A stretch of DNA of 64,000 bases from Strongylocentrotus purpuratus (taxonomy: Eukaryota; Echinodermata; Echinoidea; Camarodonta; Strongylocentrotidae). The position numbers and the translations under genes were made by a program. This document shows, piece after piece, positions 53,059 through 63,897 of this stretch (the stretch's first letter is position 1; every line of letters begins with the position of its first letter). Location of the stretch: contig NW_022145549.1 in assembly GCF_000002235.5 (NCBI RefSeq), positions 808,501 to 872,500 of the forward strand, read 5' to 3'. The notes under the pieces were generated by a model that was not told the DNA's origin, did not search any database, and saw only the letters and a program-made list of their open reading frames with translations.

Positions 53059-53726
53059 GGCCCGGTCCCACTGGCCGACGGACACAAAACGTATGAATAA
53101 AGGACACAGCGGACGAGCAAAATTTCGGGGGTGGCTCCATCCGTTTTCATCCGCTCCAGAAATGGACAAAATTTGCGAAAACAGAACGGAAAATAATGGA
53201 CGTGGTTAGTATGTAGCGGGGATTTTAAACGGATGTTCATCGGAAGCCTAGCGGATGAAAGCGGATGGAAGTGGATGACAGCTTTGAATACTTTATATAC
53301 GTGATGCATACGCTTACATCCTTTCTATTTCCGTGCTACTAACGATGTATAGACGTTCCATGTACCTTATCTTTCCTCCCTTTTTCCGTTTTCAGCTGCA
53401 GCGGATGTGAGTTGCGAGGATGCCCAGAGGATGGAGAGAGGATACAGCGGACGTTTAACGGATGATAACGGACATAGAACGTTTGTTGCTCGTATTTGTC
53501 GCGGATTTACATCGTACACGGCGGAAGTTCATCCGTTCTAAAAGTTTTGTGCAGCTCAAAACCTTTTGCGCGGATGAAATCACAGTGGACGGATGCTCGA
53601 CGGATAGAGCGTATGAAACAAGTATGCAAAGAGTACAGAACGAATGCATAGCGTTTTCCAACGGATGGCAAGATTTGTTTACGTTTTACATCCTCTTTGC
53701 ATCCGTAAGTGCAGTGGGACCGGGCC
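53059..53726. mobile_element. DNA transposon remnant with GGCCCGGTCCCACTG ends
   Basis: GGCCCGGTCCCACTG and CAGTGGGACCGGGCC are exact 15-bp inverted repeats 668 bp apart. The interior is crowded with GCGGATG / CATCCGC-type motifs on both strands (ATCCGTTTTCATCCGCT, GCGGATGAAAGCGGATGG, AACGGATGATAACGG). Termini of this kind recall Harbinger/ISL2EU-type elements, but flanks do not give a clear duplication. Plus- and minus-strand frames through it are unrecognisable. Confidence 0.75.
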
Positions 53727-53819
53727 TTTACCTCCAATAAACTTTAGTATGGTACACAATGAATAATGTATGTCCATGCATCTAAGTATAAATCCTCCAA
53801 GTAATCACAAATCTATTGA

Positions 53820-54230
53820 TACATTCAGGGGTGATAGTGATCACTAAAAAAAAAAAAATTCTAAAAAAATAGCCACTGGTTGCTCTAAATATTGGTCTCT
53901 CAAAAAATGTAAAATTTGTAGATTTGTGACCACGATTTAAACGTCCCTTGAGAAACCAATGCCAGGAATGGTTAAAGGAACTAGTGGCATGATTGGCCTG
54001 CCATAGTCCAACTGAAAGTAAATCTTAGTCTTAATTGTGAAACAGGCCCCTGCTTTAGCAATCAGGGCTCTAGTCGTCTTATAAAGAGTTATGATTAATC
54101 CGAACCAATCACACAACCTCAAATCAATCGCAATTAAGTTTAAAGTTCCAACTCCTATGTAGAGTACATTGTTGCGATTGATATCAATTAATTGCAAATG
54201 TTTACAAGAGGGCCGGGGCCCAGCTGTACT
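53820..54230. repeat. Rearranged MITE copy and GATTGATATCAA repeat
   Basis: Includes CTTGAGAAACCAATGCCAG and GGCCTGCCATAGTCC, shared with 43122-43392, then GTGAAACAGGCCCC. A second block (TTGCGATTGATATCAATTAA) is also seen in SRCR intron 4 at about 18254-18275. Intronic. Confidence 0.5.
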
Positions 54231-54414
54231 AAAAGACCACCTCTCTATAAAGACCATATTTTCCCTCTCTTGAATAGTGATTTGCATTATATGTATTCAA
54301 GGACCCTAGATACATAATGACCACCTACCTATACCAAAATAATTTTCTTGTCTCTCTTAAGATGATTAACTGTAGTAGTCTATCATCTATCTATTCCCGC
54401 ATTTCAATATTTAC

Positions 54415-54484
54415 CTCTTTCTTCTTCCTTTGGTTCCTCCTCAGCATCTAGATTGATGTTAGCTTCAGCTAGTTGCTCAGCGAG
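54415..54484 (-). CDS. Coiled-coil protein, exon (LAEQLAEANINLD...)
   Basis: 70-nt exon after TCTACGTACCAG, donor GTAAATATT, phase 0 in and 1 out. It encodes LAEQLAEANINLDAEEEPKE then EER. Acidic. Confidence 0.75.
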
Positions 54485-54983
54485 CTGGTACGTAGAAGAC
54501 CAGAAAATAATATCAAACAATGTCAAATCTTTTGCTTATGATATACTATCAAAGAAACCGAAGACGAAGTGAAAGGTAGCACCTTTCATCTACCAGAATT
54601 GCAATGCGTATATAGACAGCTAGCTCAGTGACTCAACTACTGGCCGACCAATTAGCCACCAAGCATTCCCAGAGTACATTTAAAATGGGGACATGAAAGT
54701 AACATCCAGGCATTTGGGGGTATTGGTGGCGATAATTAAAAAACTTTTATTCCATTGCTTAGATGAGAACTAAGCCAGTATAATGTTGTTCTTTGCTCTT
54801 TGACCTTTGCTCTGTGTATTTTCAGATGTGCTTGCCATTTTTTCTTGTTGTAATCTTTACTGCATTACTTTTGTTTCTTGTATGAATATACGTCTATACT
54901 ATATTATTGTATTGTTTAGATGTGCCGTATTATGGCGAAAAAAGAATAAATGAAATGAAATAATGGAATAATCCGACTCTTAC

Positions 54984-55154
54984 CTCTTGCTGAATCATTT
55001 TAGCTATCTCATCTTCTGAGGGTCCATCATATGCACTACCCCGGGGATTGTCCACGAAGTCTACACCCTGAAACTTCCTGCTGGGGCTTGAACCACCGCC
55101 CTTCTTCCCTCGTCTTCCTTTCTTGGCCTTGGGGCTTGAACTTCTCTTCTCAGG
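54984..55154 (-). CDS. Coiled-coil protein, exon (PEKRSSSPKAKKGR...)
   Basis: 171-nt exon after TTTTCATCTAG, donor GTAAGAG, phases 0-0. It encodes PEKRSSSPKAKKGRRGKKGG, then GSSPSRKFQGVDFVDNPRGS and AYDGPSEDEIAKMIQQE. The Lys/Arg-rich KAKKGRRGKK could act as a nuclear localisation or RNA-binding patch; the second half looks more conserved and folded. Confidence 0.8.
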
Positions 55155-55668
55155 CTAGATGAAAATCAATATGCATTAAATAAGATTTAGTCAAATTTGC
55201 CTTCTTTATATTACAACTAAGTGCTAAGGAAGTGTTTTATGAATTATCAAAAGAGAAATGTTTGGAAATTAATTTTCTTTTAATTTTATTTCATACAATA
55301 TACCAAACAACAATTTAATAACCTAAGCTCCTGCAAATTCCTTCATTTTCAGAGTGAAAAGATAAGTAATTGAGAGATGAAAAAAAATGCAGTCAATAGT
55401 GATGAGAGTATACACCAAAACACTGATCAAGATGATGTGTCAAAACATCATTAATTTACCTACAATGTTTAGGATAGTCGTTATTTCTCGCACCGCATTG
55501 TAAATTGGAAGCAAACTTTAAGATTTGTAACATTTCACTTCTTTTGAATGATATATGTATACATCACATATTCAGATGATCTGGTCTCGGCATATATTAT
55601 TTTGATCTTGATCCCTGATAACGAAGTATCTACATTTTCTATACTAAAAAAAAGATCCAACCTTCTAC

Positions 55669-55970
55669 CTTAGGAATGGATGATCCTGCCGGTTTCTTGG
55701 AGACCATGCTCTGCAATCCACTCAAGTCAACCTTAGCCATTTTCTTCTCCTCAGTCTTTGTTTCAACCTTGACCTTCCCTACAGCAGACTTCACTCTGAC
55801 CGAGGGTGGGGTAGGGGTGTGGAGTACGACCGGAGGGGCAACCTTGGGGGTGATGATCATAGGCTTTGGGGTAGGGGGCTTGGGGGAGTCTTCTATGAGG
55901 GGTTGAGGCGGGGCAGGGCTGTGACTGGTTGAAGGGCGCGACGGGACGGATGAGGGCTTGGTGTTCTCCT
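55669..55970 (-). CDS. Coiled-coil protein, exon (Pro-rich)
   Basis: 302-nt exon after TCACCTACAG, phase 1 in. The donor GTAGAAGG at AAG/GTAGAA was chosen because it gives phase 0, as the next exon requires. It is proline-rich: STSHSPAPPQPLIEDSPKPP, then TPKPMIITPKVAPPVVLHTP and VKVETKTEEKKMAKVDLSGL. Disordered linker with possible SH3/WW-type PxxP motifs. Confidence 0.75.
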
Positions 55971-56539
55971 CTGTAGGTGAAGGTGAGGCAAGAAAAGTAA
56001 CACAAAATATAAAGTGAAGACAAAATTTTAGATTATTGACATCTTTACTAATGGTTTACTATCTTATACACAGTTTGTGACGGAGTGATTTTGTTGTCAT
56101 AGTAACTTGCCAAAGGTTTGTCCAAAAAAGCTACCACTAATGAGGGTAAGAATGGTTCAACTAATAAAGAGTAACAACAAATGGTGATTTGACATGAATT
56201 GTTGACCATAAAAAATATCAACAGTACATAAATCAAAGTGATTTGGAAGCCATTAAAAACACTTTTCCATCAAATAGGACGATTGTCAAAAACTTTGTCA
56301 TATTAAAAAATAAATGAAGTAGAAAACTGTTTACATGTAGCTGCCAGTCGAAAGGAGTACAACTATCAATGTTACCAGCAGATTTCAATGTATGTAATTC
56401 AAAGAAGGGCTTGAGGATTAAACAAAAAAAGATAGGAAATGTGAAATGTACCATGCATAATAACAAACTCAATGAGCAAAGCCAACAATGGATGTTGCAA
56501 CTCATTGTAACAAAATACTTGAAAAGTATAATGTATAAA

Positions 56540-56800
56540 ATATGAAGAGTTTATATATAATTCCAAAAGGAGCTAAATCCACTTTTGATGAAAATTGAGT
56601 TATTGATTTCAGAACATTGTTCACTTAAGTACCCATCTTTCAACAAAAGTATCTACCTAAATTTGGGAGCAATTATGAAAAAATGGACCTTCTAATATCA
56701 CTTTTCCATAAACGCAAGTACAAAATCTGGTAAACCAATCCTTTTTTCTCTGAAGGTACACAAATGGATTTAGCTCCTTTTGGAATCAAACTCTTCATAT
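56540..56800. mobile_element. MITE with arms of about 40 bp (ATATGAAGAGTTT ends)
   Basis: ATATGAAGAGTTTATATATA, then TTCCAAAAGGAGCTAAATCC at the left; GGATTTAGCTCCTTTTGGAA, then TCAAACTCTTCATAT at the right. About 260 bp overall. Intronic, non-coding. Confidence 0.75.
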
Positions 56801-56899
56801 GTGGATGCTCATGCTTTGGCCATGTCGGCACCTGACAAAATATGAGACACACTCTCATATCTCATGTATGGTATAGCTGTAAATGCAAATGGCTCTCAC

Positions 56900-56956
56900 C
56901 AGATTCTTGGACTATACCAACTCCTTCACCAAAAAGTTGCAAAGTGTCTCCATCAC
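56900..56956 (-). CDS. Coiled-coil protein, small exon (GDGDTLQLFGEG...)
   Basis: 57-nt exon after TTTTCTAG, donor GTGAGAGCC, phases 1-1. It encodes DGDTLQLFGEGVGIVQES. Both neighbours are phase-compatible and it could be skipped in frame. Confidence 0.65.
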
Positions 56957-57404
56957 CTAGAAAATGAAAACAGAGATTATATTTTAGATTACAAATTTGT
57001 TTTGTCAGTTTCGGATGAAAACTGTGCTACGTACTCAACAAGTTACTTGCTTCATTTATTCAAGGTAGGAAAATGCTATTCTCTTCCCACAAGCAAAAAT
57101 CGACTTGCGCCAAAGATGCTTTCCGGTATGTGATGTTTAAATAAAATAGTTGGGATTTGGGTATGAAATTGGTTTTTGCAGATCCAAATTATATCCCTTA
57201 TCATGCCACACATATCAAATATCGAATATCAATGTGTGTGCGTGTGAGTGTGCGTATGTGACTTTGCTTCTACAAAAAGCATATGCAATGCATTTCATGT
57301 GATACATTCAATTCATTCTCCGCTAATCCCAACATAATACATACTGTAGGCATCACTTTGGCGCAAGTCGATTTTTGCACTCTCGCAAACAATACCTTCC
57401 GTTC

Positions 57405-57560
57405 ATCCAAGCGTGAACACATACCACACAAAAATGATACCAAATGATTTGGGATAAAACAGTCTTTCATAAGATGTATAATAATTTACTGTTCATAGAT
57501 GATTTTAAAAATAATTAGCAATTTTCTAGGTGTAAACTTTTTTTTGACTCGCACAGTATT
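57405..57560. repeat. Dispersed repeat, inverted partner of 34300-34445
   Basis: TGAACACATACCACACAAAA through AATTTTCTAGGTGTAAACTT and TTTTTTTGACTCGCACAGTA. A separate palindrome (AAAATCGACTTGCGCCAAAG at 57094 and CTTTGGCGCAAGTCGATTTT at 57356) precedes it, so the surrounding 57060-57560 may be one larger element. Confidence 0.65.
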
Positions 57561-57711
57561 TCCATTCCATTCCAAGCTATATTTTCCATACTTTAATGAC
57601 CACAATTACAGTTTTATATCAGATGATTTTATCAATTACCAAGCCCTACAAGAGCTTGGAACAGAAAAGTTATATAATGATTTTTTTTTCAAATGTAGAT
57701 TCGCATTCTTC

Positions 57712-57831
57712 CCACTAGACCGAGAGGATCGAGACCCAGAATCAACTGGGAACAGAATGTCAAGAGCTGGAGTGGACTAAAACTGCAAGAGTGCACCAGA
57801 ATGGCAGAAGATGTTGCAATCAACCTCTGAA
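57712..57831 (+). mobile_element. LINE C-terminal fragment
   Basis: The plus-strand frame reads RPRGSRPRINWEQNVKSWSG then LKLQECTRMAEDVAINL, the RGRPRITWEQNVK-W-GL-L-EC-R-AEDR end of endonuclease-reverse transcriptase LINEs, here with DRxxW lost. Intronic, antisense to the coiled-coil gene. Confidence 0.65.
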
Positions 57832-57929
57832 ACAGGAGGAGATAGAGATTTGTGTTCTTTACACCAAATGATCAAATACCACAGACTTGTCCTATCATTA
57901 TAATTACTTGAGACTTTAGGATCGGTTAC

Positions 57930-58062
57930 CTTGTCCATGCTGAGCAGGATGTTGTTGCAATCCTTCTGTAGGACTAGGACCCGTTATCTCCTCCTGAATG
58001 TTATCTTCTCCTAGGCCAGTAGACCTGGCTGAACCTGAGGTACCAGGTCTGCTACGGCTCGA
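57930..58062 (-). CDS. Coiled-coil protein, exon (SSRSRPGTSGSARS...)
   Basis: 133-nt exon after TTGTTATAG, donor GTAACCG, phase 0 in and 1 out. It encodes SSRSRPGTSGSARSTGLGED then NIQEEITGPSPTEGLQQHPA and QHGQ. Disordered Ser/Arg/Pro-rich sequence. Confidence 0.75.
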
Positions 58063-58137
58063 CTATAACAAGAACAATATCCTGGGTTTATATGGCACCT
58101 ACTCCTACATCGACGATGTCTCTAATGCCTCTTTCAT

Positions 58138-58342
58138 ACCTTTGCGTATTTGGCTTGCGTATTGCTGTGTATTTATGGCAAGCCATTTTAACATTTATTC
58201 CTATTTCTTATATATCAAGAAATTAAATTCTTGATATAAAAATTATCATTGCATTACAAGAGAAAATCATTTCTTGATATCAAGAAATGAGAATTTAAAT
58301 GTTAAAACGGCTTGCCATAAATACGCAGCAAAACGCAAAGGT
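58138..58342. mobile_element. MITE with arms of about 80 bp (ACCTTTGCGT ends)
   Basis: ACCTTTGCGTATTTGGC, then TGGCAAGCCATTTTAACATT at the left; AATGTTAAAACGGCTTGCCA then AAAACGCAAAGGT at the right, with an inner TTTCTTGATATCAAGAAATG palindrome. About 205 bp. Intronic. Confidence 0.75.
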
Positions 58343-58349
58343 GTGGCTG

Positions 58350-58560
58350 AGGCATACAAGCGCTTTACAGATCATATATTATTACTTGGGTTAATCGGAT
58401 TCAGGCTTGCCTGTACACAATGTATGCACATTCTTCACTCCCCAGGGAGCATGTTAGAGCCTCACAATGTTGAGCAAATTGCAATGACTCTTGCATTCTA
58501 CTGGATACCCACCTGTGTTAAGAGTAGCAAATTTATATCTTGTACACCAAAAAGCAGAAA
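58350..58560 (-). repeat. SINE (family 1), old copy
   Basis: AGCGCTTTACA, CTCCCCAGGGAGCAT, GGATACCCACCTGTGTTAAG and AGTAGCAAA correspond in order to the minus-oriented SINE at 39870-40214. The head is lost. Confidence 0.55.
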
Positions 58561-58642
58561 AAGATACTCCTCCAAAGTAATAATGTTCATATGCCCTACC
58601 TATCCATTCAATATTGTCATCTTGATCGTTCTTCAAAAATAA

Positions 58643-59080
58643 TTATCTCTTTCAGAAAAATGCTTCATTAATAAATCTTATATTGCAAGAATTATAAACA
58701 GAAAGATTTGAGCAATGGACTTGGCCATTAAGAATAACAATAATCATACCCTGTGACTAGATATCAACAGCTGTCAAAAATGTAAATATTTCAAAATTAA
58801 AATCAAAGACAAAATTAGTTAGAAAGCTTCAAGTCATATTTTTTAATCCTTCCATATAGTGCATAGAATTAAATGTTATCATATAATTCAGAAATGATGT
58901 ATAAATGCTTACAGTTTATGTCTTCCACAATAACTTGATAAGAAACCCCATTAGATAAACTACTTGTAGAATCACAACGGTCTGAAGTTTACCAATAATT
59001 ATATAATTAAGAACTAGATGAAGGTATGAGAGAGAGAGTAAGGTATCGAGGGAGAGGAAAAGAGGAAACAATAAAGACAC
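58643..59080. other. Intronic, no exon seen
   Basis: AT-rich intron between two coiled-coil exons; no repeat structure recognised. Confidence 0.5.
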
Positions 59081-59084
59081 ATAC

Positions 59085-59345
59085 CTGTCTAGATTTGGCC
59101 GAGCTTGTTCGTGCTACACCAGAGGATGGCCTACTCCTTGCTAGCACCGCCTCTCCCTCCCCTCCGATGCCCCCCAACCCTGGCCACTGGTCACCTTCAG
59201 GGGGTGGGGTAGATCTCAGGGAGGACCTGGTCTGGGGGGTGTACATCCTGGGCGGGATAGAGGATGCTCTTGATTGGCTCCTAGGATCAGCAGCCTGTGC
59301 AAAGACTTGCCCACCTACATCAATATCTCCACCAATATCATCAAC
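59085..59345 (-). CDS. Coiled-coil protein, exon (VDDIGGDIDVGGQV...)
   Basis: 261-nt exon after TTTTGCCTAG, donor GTATGTGTC, phases 0-0, 87 codons. It encodes VDDIGGDIDVGGQVFAQAAD, then RSQSRASSIPPRMYTPQTRS and a Gly/Ser/Arg-rich end (SGVARTSSAKSRQ). Predicted disordered. Confidence 0.8.
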
Positions 59346-59829
59346 CTAGGCAAAACAAGAAAATACAGAAAAACAAAATGAGTGAATATTTTTGTTAGTG
59401 CCCTTACTTTGGGTTAAGTTTTTTTATTTACGGTTTTGATCTACATCAATGATTTATACAAAGTAATATCTTTGTTTAACAATACAAGCAAATATGGTAT
59501 GTCACATTAAATTTGAAATAAGGGCAAGTTGAAAAATTGACAGCAATTAAATTATTTGTAACAATATAGTACCTTACATGTGAATGCATAATTTTATTTT
59601 GTAAGGAGACATAAACAAATTAAAAATTACATTTACATGCACATCAGACCTCACAAATACATTTATGTTCCTTGCCACTACATTATCTCTCACTCTCTCT
59701 TTCTTTCTTTATCTATGTATCTCTCTCTCACATTTCATCATTTCTTTCTCCCTTTCTCTCTGCTATCTCACATTATTTTCGTTATTTCTACCCCTTTCTT
59801 GATGGTTCCACACTGTTACCGAAGCATAC
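59346..59829. other. Intronic, CT-rich tract, no exon seen
   Basis: Contains TCTCTCACTCTCTCTTTCTT-like CT-rich sequence at 59680-59770, which on the gene's strand is a GA tract. Nothing else supported. Confidence 0.55.
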
Positions 59830-60313
59830 CTGTAGAGGTAAGGCAGTATCAGGCTCCAGGTCATCGACCCCTAACTCGGCAAGATCTTCAGACTGCCAAT
59901 CATCATCCTCCCCTTCACCTACACCATCATCCTCCATCCCATGCCTGGATCGCATCCCTGCGGATGACTTCCTACTCCTGGTACCCCTCGAGCTCCTCCC
60001 ATCAATGGCATCTTCCGCAGGTTCTGCGCTGCCCTGTGTCCTCCTGGAGCTTGGTCTGCTCGAACGAGGTCTGGATGATTGCCGCGAGTGTGACATCACG
60101 GAAGCAGCCTCTTCCTCCTCTTCCTCCTCCTCATCTTCCTCCGTCTCCTCCTCTTCTTCCGTTGGCAGTGATGCTGTTCGCGGATGTGGGGAGTATGGTG
60201 GGAAAGGGGCACTCACTGGTCGGCCGAGGTATCCACCAGATTTCAAAGATGCTGTGAGATCTCTGAGAGACAGAGGCGTGCCTGACCTGAGGCTTGTAAC
60301 TGATCTGGTTGAC
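59830..60313 (-). CDS. Coiled-coil protein, large exon (acidic, Ser/Arg-rich)
   Basis: 484-nt exon after TTCTTGACAG, donor GTATGC, phase 2 in and 0 out. It starts STRSVTSLRSGTPLSLRDLT, has YLGRPVSAPFPPYSPHP, a polyacidic run of about 19 residues (TEEEEETEEDEEEE...), then SRQSSRPRSSRPSSRRTQGS and EDDDWQSEDLAELGVDDLEP. Alternating acidic and basic low-complexity blocks suggest an intrinsically disordered scaffold. Opposite-strand frames are shadows of this exon. Confidence 0.85.
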
Positions 60314-61219
60314 CTGTCAAGAATGATTATCTGATTAGTTTTGATAACTGGCAGCACAATTGACTACATGTACATGAACAATATAAAGAAAGGGCAAGTC
60401 CAATCCATTTGCAGATTGAATTGAATACATAGAGAACAAGGCTTTCTGCTATTAACCTTACGGTCACCTGAGCTGATAAATGTAGGGGCCTTACAATGGG
60501 TTGGACTCGCCAGTCTATGAGGGGTATAATTTTATACGTTGATATATATATTTGCGACTAATGCATACAGTGTATATGATCTATCAGCAAATGCATCAAT
60601 CATCAGCAAGTCATCGCTCACATTATTGGTTATTTACGGAATGTAGAAGACCGTCTCAGTGTGCATTCCTATGATCAGATGATTTTGATGTTCTCAATCA
60701 GAGCAACTGCACTTGTGAATCTTACCTAAGGTTAAACAAAGAAATGTTTGGCAATGTTTATTGCTGCATGCAAGCTTCTGCATGAAGTCTTCTCACAATC
60801 TATCACAGAGTAAAAGATTTCATCTTTATACTCTTACTTCTCAAACAGATCCCACTGAACTCAATCTCTACATGCAGCTTGAAGCCTGCATCACTTGCAT
60901 ACATACATGTACAGTTATTGTACACTATAAATTGTACCTGAAATGATGTTCATGTGAATTCCTGGTGATAGTCTAAATCATTAGGGTTACCCTATGTTTT
61001 TGGTAAAAAAAAATTAGCCGATTCTCCTCCTGCAGAAGATATTAAGGAATCGTTTTATTATTTTTCTTGCAACTTGTCCATATCTTAAAAAAGGAAAATC
61101 ATAATAAAGCATCTGCAAATGGCCTAAAAAAGCATCTGTGAATTAGTGTGCCTCTTGCCAGGACTTTGAATGTCCTAAAAAAGCAAACAATTAATCTGAA
61201 GATCTTCATAAACATTTAC
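60314..61219. other. Intronic; possible weak MITE at 60385-60520
   Basis: GGGCAAGTCCAATCCAT (about 60390) and ATGGGTTGGACTCGCC (about 60497) may be terminal inverted repeats of a 120-bp element. No exon was found in the rest. Confidence 0.4.
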
Positions 61220-61558
61220 CTTGCAGTATCAGGTCTGGCCATCACAGATTGTGCAGTGGAACTCCTTGTAGCAAATCGTAGATTACTTTCTCCACCATTG
61301 CCTTGCTCAGTCTTGCTCTGCGGTAGAGCATCACCATTGCTCAAGCTCTCCGTTTCTGCCCGACTCCCCCATGCTCGGTTTCTTGGCTCTGTTCCAACTG
61401 GATGTAGGAATTCCATCTTGGGCGGCACGCTGTCATCCTCCTGTGGCCATGTGTCAGTCTCATCCTCATCAAGTCTTTGATGCACATCTTCTCCTTCCTC
61501 TTCCTCATATAGGACCGGTGTAGAGCCATACGACAGGGATGATACAACGTTCCTTACA
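61220..61558 (-). CDS. Coiled-coil protein, exon (VRNVVSSLSYGSTP...)
   Basis: 339-nt exon after TGTTTTTGCTAG, donor GTAAATG, phase 2 in and 2 out. It encodes VRNVVSSLSYGSTPVLYEEE, then EGEDVHQRLDEDETDTWPQE, DDSVPPKMEFLHPVGTEPRN and a Ser/Thr/Arg-rich end at SVMARPDTA. Acidic, disordered. Confidence 0.85.
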
Positions 61559-62325
61559 CTAGCAAAAACATTAAAAAAAGGTAACTTTAAGAAGATTTAA
61601 ACTTTAATATTTTTTTAGTTTAGCAGAACTTTTTATTGTACTAAAATTTAAAGTACAATCTAACTTTTTATTGTACTTTAAAATTGTACAATATAAAAGT
61701 CCTGCTCAACTAAAAGAATATTCTGAGCACTTGACTTCAGCTACGATATGTATAATTTGCACAGAAATTGCTTGGTGTTCAAATTTTTAGCTGCCCGACC
61801 AGAGAAGCAAACATGCGACCAAATGCTGCTCATAAATATATCTGTCATACTACTTGTGCACTGTACATGCCCCCCCCCCCCTTTTATTTTTTTGGTTGCT
61901 TTTCTTTGCCTTGCCTTGCCTTTAAAGATATTTCTTCCCAGTCCTGTGTGGGTTAATTTCTTATTGTTTTTCATATTACTTATATTTTGGGACAGTTAAC
62001 AAAAGAATGTGAAACATAGAGGGGAAATGGGACACAGAGAGAGAGAGAGAGAGGGGGAGGGAGGGAGAGAGACAGACAGAGAGAAAGAGAGGGAGAGGGA
62101 GAGGGAGAGAGAGAGAGGGGGAAGAGGGAGAGACAGAGAGAGAGAGAGAGATACAGAGAGAGAGACACACAGAGAGAGAGACACAGAGAGAGACACACAC
62201 AGAGAGAGAGAGAGACAGACACAGAGAGTTAGAGAGAGATGAGAGAGAGAGAGAGACAGAGAGAGTTAGAGAGAGATAAGGAGAGAGAGAGAGAGTGAGA
62301 CCATGAAAGATTGTGCTTGACTTAC
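61559..62325. other. Intron with GA microsatellite
   Basis: C tract at about 61870-61880 and GAGAGAGA/GACAGACAGAGAG microsatellite at 62034-62300, which stops about 25 bases from the donor of the next exon. Arg/Glu and Leu/Ser open frames through it are artefacts. Confidence 0.8.
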
Positions 62326-62477
62326 GCTGCTTTGGTCTTCAAGTCTTTGAGGTAGAAGACAAAGTCACCACCGGGTTGAATCCTATAATCCACACCAACA
62401 TCATCATCTTCTTGCCGTTGAAACTTGAAGCAAGACGTGTCGTAGTCCGAGGCCAGAGACTCAATATCATCTCCAAT
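62326..62477 (-). CDS. Coiled-coil protein, exon (IGDDIESLASDYDT...)
   Basis: 152-nt exon after TTGTTGTTTCAG, donor GTAAGTCAAG, phase 0 in and 2 out. It encodes IGDDIESLASDYDTSCFKFQ, then RQEDDDVGVDYRIQPGGDFV and FYLKDLKTKA. Less biased than the downstream exons; together with the exon at 63898 it looks like part of a folded N-terminal region. Confidence 0.8.
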
Positions 62478-62813
62478 CTGAAACAACAAAAAGAGTGAAA
62501 TATGAGTAAGGGTCTAACGTATGTATACTCATTTAGTAGTTCAGTAATCTACATTTGTTATGACTTAGGCTGGTAGAATAAAAAGTACATCTACACTTAT
62601 GAACAAAATCAAATTAATGCCTTTTTCAGTATATACTTTTCATTGGGAGATCATGACTCAGGGGTTTACATTTGGGGTCAGTTGATGGATCTACATGTAG
62701 TGTGAGCACTGGATAACATGTAATGTGATATCGATAGTTCACAAATGTACCATTACATTTAATGTTCTATATTATGTGGGGTAACAAATAATGGGGTCAT
62801 TCAATATATACAT

Positions 62814-63462
62814 GTACCGTATTTGGCGGCAAAGGCCATAGTATTTTTGGAAGAGAAAATATCAAAAAGTAGGGGTGTGGCCTTTACGACAAAAGAGTAA
62901 AAAAAAATTTAAAAAACGAAAGTCAAAACCAACACGATTTTGCACGTATGGGACTAGAAACGGTAAAATAACAATACAGTACAGGACATTTCCAAACATC
63001 TTACCGACAATTTTATCTTGCATTGTTGACATGAAGACGAAAATAAACGTCCTAACACAACATTTGCCGATAGATCTTGATCTAAGTTCGTGCAAATGCA
63101 TTGCAAAGGTAAAGGAAGGGACAGTCTAACGGAGCTGCCGCGAACATCCATCCGAAGTCGCCATTTTGTTTTTCCATTTCATGCAGTTTCGCATTACACC
63201 GTACATTGTGGTAGGGGTATATTGGACACCAAATCTGCCTGCGATCACTTTTTTAGCTAAACTTCCGGTAAATTATAAGAATATGGATGAATTTGGTATC
63301 AGTTTGTAAAAAAAAAAATAGTGTTTTCGAGAAAATTATGATTATTTTGTTTTGTCCGTTTGTTTTTTTTTTCCTTTTTTTTTTTTTTTTTCCTCTTTGA
63401 AATGTCAAAGTTGGGGGTGCGGCCTATGCGGCGGTGCGGCCTTATCGCCGGCAAATACGGTA
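62814..63462. mobile_element. TA-flanked element with CCGTATTTG-CGGC ends
   Basis: TACCGTATTTGGCGGCAAAG at the left and CGCCGGCAAATACGGTA at the right; the GGCC that follows or precedes also pairs. TA at both edges. The interior has AGGGGTGTGGCCTTTACG and GGTGCGGCCTATGCGGC, which pair across the element. Very similar CCGTATTTGCCGGC termini occur in many animal genomes (from memory). 649 bp, no transposase seen. Confidence 0.75.
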
Positions 63463-63897
63463 TATATATTCCTACAAATGAAAAAAAAACATAACATATA
63501 TACATATTAGAGGAAACCTCAACCCAAGGAATAACTAATTCACTTATTCTACGATTTCTTTTATTATTGCCATTAATTTACAAGATTTCCCACCAAAGTT
63601 TATGAAAGGAGCATAAAGCAAAAGTAATGTACAGTTTCTCAGCATGACATGCATGGGCATCGCCATTTTCTTGAAAAATTGACGTTCTACATGTATGTGA
63701 AGTCGTTTATCAAGTAAATGTGCTAAAATTTATGGATGCTCCATTCCCAGGTGTGTGTGGTGATGAAGCATTTCATTCACCTGCTATTATCCTTATATTA
63801 GTATGTTGACTGATAATCATTTGGGAACTTTTGATTGATTTAAACCAATTACAATCTTTATCACACAAACTTTAATAGTGTTGATGCTTGTATTTAC
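63463..63897. other. Intronic, no exon seen
   Basis: AT-rich intron between the element ending at 63462 and the exon at 63898. Nothing recognised. Confidence 0.5.

Noticed and set aside
62009-62242. Arg/Glu-rich frame
   Set aside because: GA microsatellite in an intron.
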